Shown: piece after piece, positions 1 through 8,500 of the stretch | How positions within the stretch are numbered: the first letter of the stretch is position 1 | Layout: each line of letters begins with the position of its first letter | DNA from: CAZHDI01 sp964531285 | Lineage (GTDB): Bacteria; Pseudomonadota; Alphaproteobacteria; JAJFIK01 | DNA length: 39,532 nucleotides | Reading direction: 5' to 3' | Assembly (NCBI GenBank): GCA_964531285.1 | Contig: CAZHDI010000025.1 | Span: 1-39,532 of the forward strand | Made by a program: the position numbers and the translations under genes | The notes under the pieces: generated by a model | The model's input: only the letters and a program-made list of their open reading frames with translations | The model's database searches: none | Told to the model about the DNA's origin: nothing

Positions 1-1
1 C

Positions 2-2812
2 ACCGCGGACGGGCTGACGAATTTCGCGGCCGCGCTCGATACGGCTGAAACCTGGTTCGAGAGCGTCCCGACCCAAAGCGCCACCAATATCGCGTTCTTC
101 CTGTCCGACGGCTTCAATACGACCGGCGCCGGAGCAAATGACGGGCTTCAACTCATCAAGGAAGGCACGATCCAGGAAACATCCGTGGACGTGCGCGCCT
201 TCGGGATCGGCAGCGGCGCCGATCTCAACGCCCTGAGCGTTATCGACTCCGATACGGCGGTTCAACTCGACAGTTCGGCCGATCTGATCGATGCCTTCGC
301 CGTCTCCGGGATCTCGCGCGATGTGATCGAGCGGATCGACGTCAAGCGCAACGGCTTCACCGTCGATACGATTGCGCCGGAGGATCTGGTCGACGACACG
401 CTGGGCCTGAGTTTCGAGGGCACACTGGACGGCCTCGACACCTCGCGGACCGCGAACAATCTTGTCGAGTTCGAAGTGGTCTTCAATGACGGCACGCCGA
501 ACGCGGTGCTCGGCACGCTGGTCACCACGGGTCAGTTCCAGACCCAGGTGCCGATCGACGGCGGCGCCGAGCAACTCATCACCCTGGCGGTCAATCAGCA
601 GGATTATTTCGGGACGGCGGACAACGAGTCCGTGGTCGGCAACGATCTGGACAACACGATCAATGCCGGCGGCGGCGCCAACACGATCCTGGGCAATGCC
701 GGGAACGACACCATTCAGATCACCGAAGGCGTCACGACGGTCGATGGCGGCGACGGCGTGGACACGGCGATCTTCAATCAGACCCTGGCCGAGGCAGGCG
801 GGATCTCCAAGACCGGAGAGGTGGTGTCGGTCGGCACCGACCACAGCTTCGTCAATGTCGAATTCATCGCCTTCACCGATGTGCTGATCGACGCGGCCAC
901 CCTGTCGGAAGTGCCGCGCGCGGTCTTGAACCCGGCCACGGTCTCGGTGTCCGAAGCCGCGGCGACGGTCACCTATACGGTCAGCCTGACCAACCCGGTC
1001 AGCACGCCCGTCGATGTGACCTTCAGTACACGGGACGATACGGCCCGGGAAGGGTCCGATTACACCGCGCTGAGCCAGACCGTGACCATCGCCGCCGGGC
1101 AGACCCAGGCCAGTGTCTCGATCGATCTGACCCAGGACACGGTGATCGAGGGGACCGAGGCGTTCCTGGTCGATGTCACGCTCGCCAATGGGGCCACCTT
1201 TGCCGACGGCGGAACGGTGGCCGCCGGCATCGTGGAGATCGTCGATAATGACAGTTTTATCGGCCTGACCATCCCGGGCGATGCGTTCACGCTCACCGAA
1301 GGATCGCCCGCGACACCGGCGAGCTATACGCTGACCCTGGAGCGCACCGGCGATCTCAGCGGCTCCGATACGGTGTCCTACACGCTCGCCGCGATCGGCG
1401 ATGAACCGGCCGACGCCGCGGATTTCGACGGCGCCGCCTTCCCCGCCGGTCAGGTGACTTTCGCGGCCGGCGAGTCCACCGCCGACATTCAGATTGCCAT
1501 CGTCGGTGACAACGACAACGAAGATGCCGAGACCTTCGGCTTGAGCCTCGCCAGCGTGTCGGGCACCGCCGACGTCTCAACCGAGACGGTGACCTTCACC
1601 ATTGCCGATCAGGATATCGACGGCGTTCAACCGCCGGCCGATCCGGATCCGGAAAATAATGCGCCCAATGGGGTCACTGACAGCTTTACCGTGCTGCGCG
1701 GCGACAAGCTCAAAGCCAATGTGCTCGACAACGATACCGATCCGGACCAGGACAAGCTGAAGGTTCAGGCGATCAATGGCGAAGACGCTTTTGTCGGCGA
1801 CAAGCTCGACCTGCCGAACGGCGCCACCATCAAAATCAACAAGAACGGCAAGGTGAAATACGACGCCAAGGACGCCTATCCCGATCTGGCACCCGGCGAA
1901 AGCGCGACCGATACCGTCACCTACACCCTGGTCGACAAGGACGGCGCGACATCCACGGCCACCGTCACGATCATGGTCACCGCCGCGATGGACGATACCG
2001 GCGGCATGGATGGCGGCGATATGGATGGCGGCGACGACAATAATGAGGGCGATGATGATGGGGGCGATGATAGCGGCAGCGATCCCATGGATCCGCCGGT
2101 GATCGACACCATCGTTGCGACCCCCGGCAACGACACGCTGACCGGCACCAAGGACGACGATGAGATCGACGGCCTTGCGGGCAATGATTTGATCCAAGGG
2201 GAGAAAGGCGCTGACCTGCTGTCCGGGAGTGCGGGCCTCGATACGATCCTGGGCGGCCGGGGCTCGGACTATCTCAAGGGCGGCGACGGCAATGATGAGA
2301 TCGAGGGCGGCGCGGGCCGCGACTTCCTGAGCGGCGGCGCCGGCGACGATGGCCTCAATGGCGGCAGCGGGGACGACACGCTGCACGGCGATGCCGGCAA
2401 CGACACCCTGACGGGCGGCTCCAAGGGTATGAACACCCTGCGCGGCGGCGACGGCAACGATGTGCTCATCGCCGAAAGCAGCGAGTTCGAGATCCTGGAC
2501 GGCGGCACCGGCAATGACCGGCTGCTGGTCCTGAACCGGGGCCTGACGGAGCTGACCGGCGGCACCGGCGCGGACATCTTCGTTTTCGGCAAGAAGCCGG
2601 GCCTGCACACGATCAAGGACTTTGAGGTCGGGACCGACATCATCGATCTGTCCGCCGTGCCGAAGCTGACCTTCGAGGATCTGGGACCCTTCTCCTATCA
2701 GGACAGGGCGGATGCGGTGGTCCAGGATCTGGACGGCCGGATGACCTTCGTGCTCGAAGGCGTCGATCTCGCGGCGCTCAGTTCAGCCGATTTCATCTTC
2801 GGCGCGGCCTGA
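2..2812 (+). CDS. RTX-type secreted protein with VWA and Calx-beta domains (5' truncated)
   Basis: The frame is open from base 2, so the gene begins outside the window; the ATG at 185 is internal. The first 60 or so residues contain FFLSDGFNTTG, typical of the last strands of a von Willebrand factor A domain. Two Calx-beta domains follow (about nt 920-1254 and 1265-1620, each ending near a DND or DQD), then a cadherin/VCBS-like beta domain (about 1660-1980), an Asp/Gly-rich linker (about 1987-2091), a block of GGxGxDxL calcium-binding nonapeptides (about 2122-2421) and an aromatic, Asp-rich C-terminal tail. RTX proteins of this kind leave the cell by type I secretion with an uncleaved C-terminal signal and fold on binding calcium outside. 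A role as a surface adhesin or biofilm matrix protein is inferred from the domains and from the exopolysaccharide locus next door. No type I exporter genes are seen here. Confidence 0.88.
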   Translation, partial: TADGLTNFAAALDTAETWFESVPTQSATNIAFFLSDGFNTTGAGANDGLQLIKEGTIQETSVDVRAFGIGSGADLNALSVIDSDTAVQLDSSADLIDAFAVSGISRDVIERIDVKRNGFTVDTIAPEDLVDDTLGLSFEGTLDGLDTSRTANNLVEFEVVFNDGTPNAVLGTLVTTGQFQTQVPIDGGAEQLITLAVNQQDYFGTADNESVVGNDLDNTINAGGGANTILGNAGNDTIQITEGVTTVDGGDGVDTAIFNQTLAEAGGISKTGEVVSVGTDHSFVNVEFIAFTDVLIDAATLSEVPRAVLNPATVSVSEAAATVTYTVSLTNPVSTPVDVTFSTRDDTAREGSDYTALSQTVTIAAGQTQASVSIDLTQDTVIEGTEAFLVDVTLANGATFADGGTVAAGIVEIVDNDSFIGLTIPGDAFTLTEGSPATPASYTLTLERTGDLSGSDTVSYTLAAIGDEPADAADFDGAAFPAGQVTFAAGESTADIQIAIVGDNDNEDAETFGLSLASVSGTADVSTETVTFTIADQDIDGVQPPADPDPENNAPNGVTDSFTVLRGDKLKANVLDNDTDPDQDKLKVQAINGEDAFVGDKLDLPNGATIKINKNGKVKYDAKDAYPDLAPGESATDTVTYTLVDKDGATSTATVTIMVTAAMDDTGGMDGGDMDGGDDNNEGDDDGGDDSGSDPMDPPVIDTIVATPGNDTLTGTKDDDEIDGLAGNDLIQGEKGADLLSGSAGLDTILGGRGSDYLKGGDGNDEIEGGAGRDFLSGGAGDDGLNGGSGDDTLHGDAGNDTLTGGSKGMNTLRGGDGNDVLIAESSEFEILDGGTGNDRLLVLNRGLTELTGGTGADIFVFGKKPGLHTIKDFEVGTDIIDLSAVPKLTFEDLGPFSYQDRADAVVQDLDGRMTFVLEGVDLAALSSADFIFGAA
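2122..2421 (+). repeat. RTX nonapeptide repeat block
   Basis: This stretch encodes about ten consecutive copies of the GGxGxDxLx calcium-binding motif (for example GGDGNDEIE, GGAGRDFLS, GGAGDDGLN, GGSGDDTLH). They form a parallel beta-roll when calcium is bound. A shorter RTX-like stretch lies upstream at about 628-770. The DNA repetition follows from the protein repeat and is not a separate element. Confidence 0.85.
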
Positions 2813-3261
2813 CCGATTCGCCGGACTGGCCATGGGCGGCGGCGAATCGTCGGCGCCTTGGCCCCTGACGCCGTCCTCATGGCCGGACCGGCCAATCCTG
2901 GCCAAATTGTCAGATATCCCCCGGATGCCGGTTAACAATCTGGCGCCAGAGGCAAATTCCAATGGGCGGAGTGTGCGGGACCGCACAGTCGATGACGATC
3001 GGCGCGACGCCGGTATCGTCTTGCCGCACAAAGGTCCATATCTCAGACGCTTAGTGAAGTTCGGGCTTGCGCTGACAGCGTTACATGGATTAAGCGACGG
3101 TTAGGGGTTTGGCAGCACGTTCAACTGGACAGAGTGCATGCGCCATCCGCCCAGACCTTTCCGAGACCTGTCACGCCAGACCGGATGCACGCGGGTGCCT
3201 AAGGGCAGCGGTTGTTTCGACACTCAGCCGCATGCACCGCCGCAGATTGCGAGGCTGCGAC
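2813..3261. other. Non-coding region between RTX gene and sugar transferase gene
   Basis: About 450 bases without a convincing gene; short open frames here have unnatural composition. A perfect 7+1+7 inverted repeat at 2880-2894 (TGGCCGG a CCGGCCA) follows the RTX stop but has no T-tract. The stretch 3090-3104 reads TTAAGCGACGGTTAG, one base from the TTAA-N7-TTAA arrangement of CtrA sites. The promoter of the downstream sugar transferase most likely lies here, but I cannot place it. Confidence 0.5.
3090..3104 (+). promoter_or_regulatory. Possible CtrA-like site
   Basis: TTAA-GCGACGG-TTAG matches the CtrA consensus TTAA-N7-TTAA in seven of eight defined bases. It lies about 160 bases before the proposed start of the exopolysaccharide sugar transferase. 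A motif this short occurs by chance, so this is a weak proposal. Confidence 0.2.
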
Positions 3262-4848
3262 GTGACGATTAGCGCACTCGAAAACGAACCATCGCTCGGC
3301 CCTCAGCATGTGTCTGAGGGGCAAGCTTCACGATCAATCCGGCTTGCGCCTCCCGTCGAGGTGAAGCCGGCCGAGGGTCATCGGATGACGTATCAGTTTA
3401 CGCAGGACTATGTTCTGGAAGCTGGCAGTGCACGGAAATCGCTTTCCGCGCAGCGCGTCTTCTTTGACAGCCTCTGGCTGTTCGATCTGTTGGCCTGCGT
3501 GATCGCCAGCGTCGGGACCATTGTGGCCCTGTCCTGGGCGGGAAAAACACCGGACCAGACCTTTCTCGAAGCGGCCCTGTTCGGATGCCTGTTTGGCGGA
3601 GCCGTCGTCGCCTACTCCCTGCGTATGCGCCGGTATGAACGCTCTCAGGTCCTGGCGCCGATCCGGTTCAGCACCGTGGCCGAACCCATCGTCCGGGTCT
3701 GGCTCGTCGGCGCGGGTTTCATGCTCTTTCTCGGCTTTGCCTTGCAGAACACCGCAACCTATTCCCGGCTGAGCACGGGGATCATCGCCATTGCGGCACT
3801 GGGCACCCTGATCGCAACGCGCATTGTTGTCACACGGGCGGCTCGGGCCATGGCCAAGCAAGGCGGTGCGCTGAATATCCGGGCCGTCGTGATTGCGGAC
3901 GATGCGGATACGCCGACACTGGTCACCAAGCTGCAACAGACATTCGCCGGTGTTTCGCTGCTACGCATCCTGCCTGAAAGTGCGCTCATCCCGGACGATG
4001 ATGCGGCTCCGATCCTGATGGACCGCCATTACCAGGACCTGGTGGATCAGGTGCGCAGCGGCCAGGTCGATCAGATCATTGTCGTGATGACCAGCGGCGA
4101 CGCGACCCGGACCCTGGCCCTCGTCAATCAGCTCGCGGCCCTTGCGGTCCCGGTCAATGTCGTGGTGGACCAGGACCTCAGCGTCCTGCTCCATAACCCG
4201 ATCAACCGTATCGGCGGAGACACCGTCATCGAATACCGGCCGCACCGTCTGGACGGCCTGCACGGCTTCGCCAAGCAGATCTTCGATTATTGCTTTGCCC
4301 TGGCCGCCCTGATCGCCGCCAGCCCGCTTTTGCTGCTGATCGCCTTTCTGATCAAGGCGACCTCGCCGGGCCCGGTGCTCTTCAAACAACGCCGTCATGG
4401 TTTGGGACACAATGTGTTCCAGATTTATAAGTTCCGGACCATGACCGTCTGTGAGGATGGCGATGTGGTGACCCAGGCCCGGCGCAACGATCAGCGTATC
4501 ACGCGGATCGGCAGTATCCTGCGCCGGACGAGCCTCGACGAGTTGCCGCAGTTCCTCAATGTCCTGCGGGGCGAGATGTCCGTCGTCGGCCCGCGTCCCC
4601 ATGCGGTGGCCCACAACCGGGAACACAGCGCTCTCCTGAAGGATTACGCCTTCCGGCACAATGTGAAGCCGGGCATTACCGGCTGGGCGCAGGTCAATGG
4701 GTTCCGCGGCGAGACCGACACGCTCGACAAAATGCGCCAGCGGGTCGCTCTGGATACCGATTACATCCGCAACTGGTCGTTCTGGCTCGATATGAAGATC
4801 GTGTTCATGACGATCTGGGCCGTCATCCGCCCGCAAAACGCCTATTGA
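3262..4848 (+). CDS. Undecaprenyl-phosphate sugar phosphotransferase (WcaJ/PssY-like)
   Basis: This enzyme starts exopolysaccharide repeat-unit assembly by moving a sugar-1-phosphate, probably glucose-1-P, from UDP-sugar to undecaprenyl phosphate in the inner membrane. The N-terminal half has several transmembrane helices and a CoA-binding-like domain. The C-terminal bacterial sugar transferase domain starts near residue 338 (KQIFDYCF) and carries YKFRTM, DELPQFLNVLRGEMSVVGPRP and PGITGWAQVNG (about 469-479). This is the polyprenyl glycosylphosphotransferase arrangement (528 residues from this start). The start is uncertain: GTG at 3262 follows GAGG by 7 bases, while ATG at 3385 follows GAGGG by 7 bases and gives 487 residues. 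A further upstream TTG at 3109 looks non-coding. It lies 211 bases before the Wzc-like gene on the same strand. The glucose specificity is inferred. Confidence 0.9.
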   Translation: MTISALENEPSLGPQHVSEGQASRSIRLAPPVEVKPAEGHRMTYQFTQDYVLEAGSARKSLSAQRVFFDSLWLFDLLACVIASVGTIVALSWAGKTPDQTFLEAALFGCLFGGAVVAYSLRMRRYERSQVLAPIRFSTVAEPIVRVWLVGAGFMLFLGFALQNTATYSRLSTGIIAIAALGTLIATRIVVTRAARAMAKQGGALNIRAVVIADDADTPTLVTKLQQTFAGVSLLRILPESALIPDDDAAPILMDRHYQDLVDQVRSGQVDQIIVVMTSGDATRTLALVNQLAALAVPVNVVVDQDLSVLLHNPINRIGGDTVIEYRPHRLDGLHGFAKQIFDYCFALAALIAASPLLLLIAFLIKATSPGPVLFKQRRHGLGHNVFQIYKFRTMTVCEDGDVVTQARRNDQRITRIGSILRRTSLDELPQFLNVLRGEMSVVGPRPHAVAHNREHSALLKDYAFRHNVKPGITGWAQVNGFRGETDTLDKMRQRVALDTDYIRNWSFWLDMKIVFMTIWAVIRPQNAY

Positions 4849-4981
4849 TCCCGGCCAAGGGGGGCCTTCGGCTCCGGATTTGCATTGCTGATCCGGCCGA
4901 TATGGTCCCTGCCGCGGCGGTCTCCGGGGGGAGCCGCTTGGAAAGCGGGCAGGCATAAGGTAACTAACCATAGGGCCGCTT

Positions 4982-4996
4982 CGGACGATCGGTCCG
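4982..4996. other. Inverted repeat upstream of the wzc-like gene
   Basis: CGGAC-GATCG-GTCCG is a perfect 5-bp inverted repeat in the 211-base gap between the sugar transferase and the Wzc-like gene. It could be a regulatory site or a weak hairpin. No T-tract follows, so it is not an obvious terminator. Confidence 0.25.
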
Positions 4997-5059
4997 GAAA
5001 TGCGTGGGGTTCGCGCGGCTGTCTCAATGGCGGCGCAATGAAAGACCAGGGTGGCCGGC

Positions 5060-7324
5060 ATGAGTATGGAGCCTTACAGCCCTAAAGGCACAACGCCTGC
5101 CACCGCTGCATCCAACAGCGATGTGCCCCGCCCGGGCCGTCTCGATTACATCGATATCACCGAGATCATCGCGGTGCTGCGCCGGCGTCTTTGGATCATC
5201 GCCGCCTGTGTCGTCGTCATCTGCGCTCTGGCCGTGGGTCTTTTGTCGACCACCGCGCCCACTTATGAGGCCACGGCGCGCGTCCTTCTCGACATTCGCC
5301 AGGGCCAGTCGCTCAACATGGAAGCCGTGGTCGGCGCCCTGCCGAGCGAGACCAACGCGGTCGATACCGAAGTCGCGATTGTCGGCTCACCGGCATTGGC
5401 CAAGCGGGTGATCGATACGCTCGATCTTATCGAGGATCCCGAGTTCAATCCGACCCTGGAAGAACCGGGGTTCGATCCGGCGACCTTTCTCCGGGGTCTG
5501 ATGTCCTCAGTCATGCCCGGTGATGGCGAAGACGACGCCGCAGAGAAGATGACGCAAGACGATATCCGCCAGGCGGTCCTCAACAGATTCCTCGAGCAGA
5601 CATCGGTGCGCCGGCAAGGGTCCACCTACATCATTCTGGTCTCGTTCCAGTCGGGCGACCCCGCGAAAGCTGCACGAATCGCCAACGCGATCGCCGAGGC
5701 CTATCTCGTCGATCAGCTCGAAGCGAAGTTCGAGGCGACCGAACGGGTTCACTCCTGGCTTGCGGACCGGCTCGCGACGTTGCGCGATGAAGTGACATCG
5801 GCCGAACAGGCGGTGGGTGCCTACAATCGAGAGAACAATCTGCTCACCGCCGGCGGCGAGCTGTTGAACGAGCAGAGCCTGTCGGAACTCAACGCCCAAC
5901 TCATTCAGGCCCGCGCGGATATCGCCGAGCGCAGCGCCCGGCTGGAGCAGGCGCGCCAGCTTGCTGTCGGCGGCGGGCGCCTCGACACGGTCGCCGAAAC
6001 ACTGGGCTCGGAGACCATCCGCACCCTTCGGGAACAGCAGGCCGAAGTGATCCGTGAACGTGCCGATCTTTCGAGCCGGTATGGCAGCCGCCATCCGGAG
6101 ATCGTGAAAATCAACAACGAACTGCGCGACCTGAACGCCCAGATCGAGGGCGAGATCCGCCGGATCATCCAGTCATTGCGCAATGAGGTCACGGTTGCCG
6201 AGGAACGCGCCCGGACCATGGAAGCCCAGCTTGACGAAGCCAAGGCCGAAAGCGCCCAGATCAAGACGGCCATGGTGCAATTGCGTCAGCTTGAACGCGA
6301 AGCCCAGGCCAGCCGGACGCTGTATGAGTCCTTCCTGGACCGCTTCAAGGAAACGACCGAACAAAAATCCCTGCTCGAAGCGGACGCACGGATTATCGCA
6401 CGCGCCACCGCACCGCTGGATCCGGTCGCGCCCAATAAGCCGATGTTCATGGTGGTGGCCCTGGCCCTGTCGGGGGTCGTCGGCCTCGGGGCTGCGTTCG
6501 TGTTTGAGCAGCTCGACAACCGGTTCCGCGACTTCCACCATGTGGAACACGATCTCGGGCTGCCCATCCTGGCGGTGATCCCGCGCCTGACAACCTCGCT
6601 CGCGACCATCGACGGCGTGCGCTATGCGCCGCAGGACTATCACCTGCTCAAATCGCAATCGGGCTTCGCCGAAGCATTCCGCACACTCGATGCCAGCCTG
6701 TCGCTGATCAATCAGTACCACCCGCCGCGCACGATCCTGTTCACATCGTCCGTGTCCGGCGAAGGCAAATCCACATCCGCCCTGTGTTTCGCGCGCAGCG
6801 TCGCGATTTCCGAAACGTCATGTGTTCTGATCGATGCCGATTTGCGCGTCCCGACCATCGCCGAAATGGCCAAGGTGCCGGGCGATGTGGGGCTGGTGGA
6901 TGTGCTGCTCGATGAGGCGAGCCTGGATGCCGCGCTGGTGCGCGACCCGAGTTCCGGTCTGAGCATCCTGTCGCGCGGCGGCCGCGAAACCAATCCGATG
7001 GAATTGTTCGGATCGCGCGCCTTCGACCAGCTTCTGGTCGAATTGCGGGCCCGTTTCGATCTTGTGATCCTGGACAGCGCGCCGCTTCTGCCGGTGGCCG
7101 ACTCCCGCCTGCTGGCGCGCAAAGCCGATGCCTGCGTCATGGTCCTCCAATGGGGCAAGACCTCACGGACCGCCAGTGCCGCCGCTGTGCGGGCGCTGCG
7201 CGACGCCGGCGCCGGCATGGCGGGTGTGGTGGTCAGCCAATATGACGTGCCGCAGCGGCGCGGCCATGCCCATGGCGACGCGCGTTTCAATCAGAACTAT
7301 TACGGCCAGATCGAATCGAGCTGA
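5060..7324 (+). CDS. Wzc-type polysaccharide co-polymerase and tyrosine autokinase
   Basis: This inner-membrane protein controls exopolysaccharide chain length and export through cycles of tyrosine phosphorylation. The Wzz domain has TM1 at about 44-64, a long coiled-coil periplasmic region (about 190-430) and TM2 at about 460-482. The cytoplasmic BY-kinase domain follows, with Walker A GEGKST (567-572), Walker A' VLIDADLR (Asp592, Asp594) and Walker B LVILDSAP (Asp672). The C-terminal tail has only a few tyrosines (NQNYYG near the end), fewer than the cluster of E. coli Wzc. I chose ATG 5060 because AGGGTGG sits about 5 bases upstream; GTG 5051 and ATG 5066 are in frame. It is fused rather than split into a transmembrane/kinase pair. 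It converges with the glycosyltransferase gene, leaving only 21 bases between their stops. No cognate phosphatase is seen. Confidence 0.92.
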   Translation: MSMEPYSPKGTTPATAASNSDVPRPGRLDYIDITEIIAVLRRRLWIIAACVVVICALAVGLLSTTAPTYEATARVLLDIRQGQSLNMEAVVGALPSETNAVDTEVAIVGSPALAKRVIDTLDLIEDPEFNPTLEEPGFDPATFLRGLMSSVMPGDGEDDAAEKMTQDDIRQAVLNRFLEQTSVRRQGSTYIILVSFQSGDPAKAARIANAIAEAYLVDQLEAKFEATERVHSWLADRLATLRDEVTSAEQAVGAYNRENNLLTAGGELLNEQSLSELNAQLIQARADIAERSARLEQARQLAVGGGRLDTVAETLGSETIRTLREQQAEVIRERADLSSRYGSRHPEIVKINNELRDLNAQIEGEIRRIIQSLRNEVTVAEERARTMEAQLDEAKAESAQIKTAMVQLRQLEREAQASRTLYESFLDRFKETTEQKSLLEADARIIARATAPLDPVAPNKPMFMVVALALSGVVGLGAAFVFEQLDNRFRDFHHVEHDLGLPILAVIPRLTTSLATIDGVRYAPQDYHLLKSQSGFAEAFRTLDASLSLINQYHPPRTILFTSSVSGEGKSTSALCFARSVAISETSCVLIDADLRVPTIAEMAKVPGDVGLVDVLLDEASLDAALVRDPSSGLSILSRGGRETNPMELFGSRAFDQLLVELRARFDLVILDSAPLLPVADSRLLARKADACVMVLQWGKTSRTASAAAVRALRDAGAGMAGVVVSQYDVPQRRGHAHGDARFNQNYYGQIESS

Positions 7325-7343
7325 GGCGTTCTGACCCGCTGCA

Positions 7344-7360
7344 TCTCAGGATGCCTGAGA
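7344..7360. other. Hairpin between convergent exopolysaccharide genes
   Basis: TCTCAGG-ATG-CCTGAGA is a perfect 7-bp inverted repeat. It lies 20 bases past the Wzc-like stop and includes the stop codon of the minus-strand glycosyltransferase. It may act as a two-way transcription barrier, but neither strand shows a T-tract. Confidence 0.3.
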
Positions 7361-8410
7361 GACGAGCACCCCTTGCGCAGGCTCTTCGACGGGCTCGAAC
7401 ATGTCCGGATAATCCGCGGCCAGCCGATCGAGTTCGGCTTGTGCGTCCGCTTCGCGCCGACCTTTCAGACCGCGCGCGGCATCACGCAACGGTGCCGCCT
7501 CCATCACCGCCTGCCGGACCGCCTGGGCCACCGAGTCCGCCGTCAGCGCACAGAACACGCCGCCGCCCTCAAGAGCCTCCCGCAGCGTCTCCGACTCGTT
7601 GGTGATGACGGGAACGCCGAGGCTGATCGCCTCTTCAACCGCCATCTGCATAATATGCGGCCGGTCCGACAATGTGATTATCGCCGTGCTCGCGGCGAAG
7701 TGCCGGAGATAATCCGTGTACTCCAGAAAACCGAGCAGGGTGACATTCGCCGGCATGTCGGCCGGGGTGAGGCCCCGCCGCGCATAATTGCCGGTCATGG
7801 CAAACTCGACATCCGGACACCGGGCCATCGCATCGAGCAGCATCTCGATGGGCTCATCGGGGCGGAAGGAACAGACCGCCAGGAGACGGGGCCGATCCGG
7901 AGCGTCGCGGCGCTCGACCTCATCGAAGGACTGCGGCAGAACCGGCAGGCGCACCGCGCGTCCGCCCCACCCCTCGATCACCTCGGCATCGAACCGGTTG
8001 TGACAAAAGGTGAAGGGCGACCGGCGCACGAGCCAGCGATAAAAGGGCGCGAACCGGCGCCAATAGGGATGGGTCAGCCCGCCGGAATGAAAATCCATGA
8101 TGATCGAGTGGCGGTTTACCAGCCGTGCCAGCAGGACACCGAGCGCGATGAACGGCGGCTGGTTGTGCATGATCACATGCCGCGGCCGCTCCCGGCGGAC
8201 GAGCGCGACGGTCCGCCCCAGAGAGGTCAGATATCGCAGGGCCGTGCCCAAGGCACCCTGGCGCGCCTTCGGCCATACATAGTGCACAGGGATATCGAGC
8301 GCGCGGGCCGTGGCCTCGCACCGGAAACATTCCCGTGTCCAATGCATCAGCAAACCGTCCTTGAGCGGCAATCGGGCGCCGCTTCGCGAAACGGTAAAGA
8401 TCCGTACCAT
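7346..8410 (-). CDS. GT-B fold glycosyltransferase (group 1 / GT4-like)
   Basis: The predicted 354-residue protein has the layout of a cytoplasmic GT-B glycosyltransferase. Its N-terminal acceptor domain includes DFHSGGLTHPYWRRFAPFYR, and the C-terminal donor domain includes LLAVCSFRPDEPIEMLLDA and the EEAISLGVPVITNE segment, which matches the E-x7-E motif of retaining GT4 enzymes. It would add one sugar to the lipid-linked exopolysaccharide repeat unit; the sugar cannot be read from sequence. I prefer ATG 8410 (GAGAGG about 8 bases upstream, protein starting MVRIFTVSR) over the in-frame ATG 8446. It is the last gene of the minus-strand exopolysaccharide block, 90 bases after the flippase. 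Confidence 0.82.
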   Translation of the reverse strand: MVRIFTVSRSGARLPLKDGLLMHWTRECFRCEATARALDIPVHYVWPKARQGALGTALRYLTSLGRTVALVRRERPRHVIMHNQPPFIALGVLLARLVNRHSIIMDFHSGGLTHPYWRRFAPFYRWLVRRSPFTFCHNRFDAEVIEGWGGRAVRLPVLPQSFDEVERRDAPDRPRLLAVCSFRPDEPIEMLLDAMARCPDVEFAMTGNYARRGLTPADMPANVTLLGFLEYTDYLRHFAASTAIITLSDRPHIMQMAVEEAISLGVPVITNESETLREALEGGGVFCALTADSVAQAVRQAVMEAAPLRDAARGLKGRREADAQAELDRLAADYPDMFEPVEEPAQGVLVSQAS

Positions 8411-8500
8411 GCCTTCGGCCTCTCTCGCCTGCCGCGTTACTGACATTTAACGCGGCCCCCCAAACAGTCCGTTGCGACGCAGCATTATTCCCGCTGCACC

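Noticed and set aside
2122..2421. Repetitive DNA as a possible CRISPR or minisatellite
   Set aside because: The repeats are imperfect and in frame, and they encode calcium-binding nonapeptides.
1577..2608. 343-codon open frame on the minus strand opposite the RTX repeats
   Set aside because: The Ala/Val-rich repetitive product is the mirror of GGxGxD repeat DNA.
2832..3104. 90-codon open frame after the RTX gene
   Set aside because: There is no ribosome site, the composition is unlike the neighbours, and no family is suggested.
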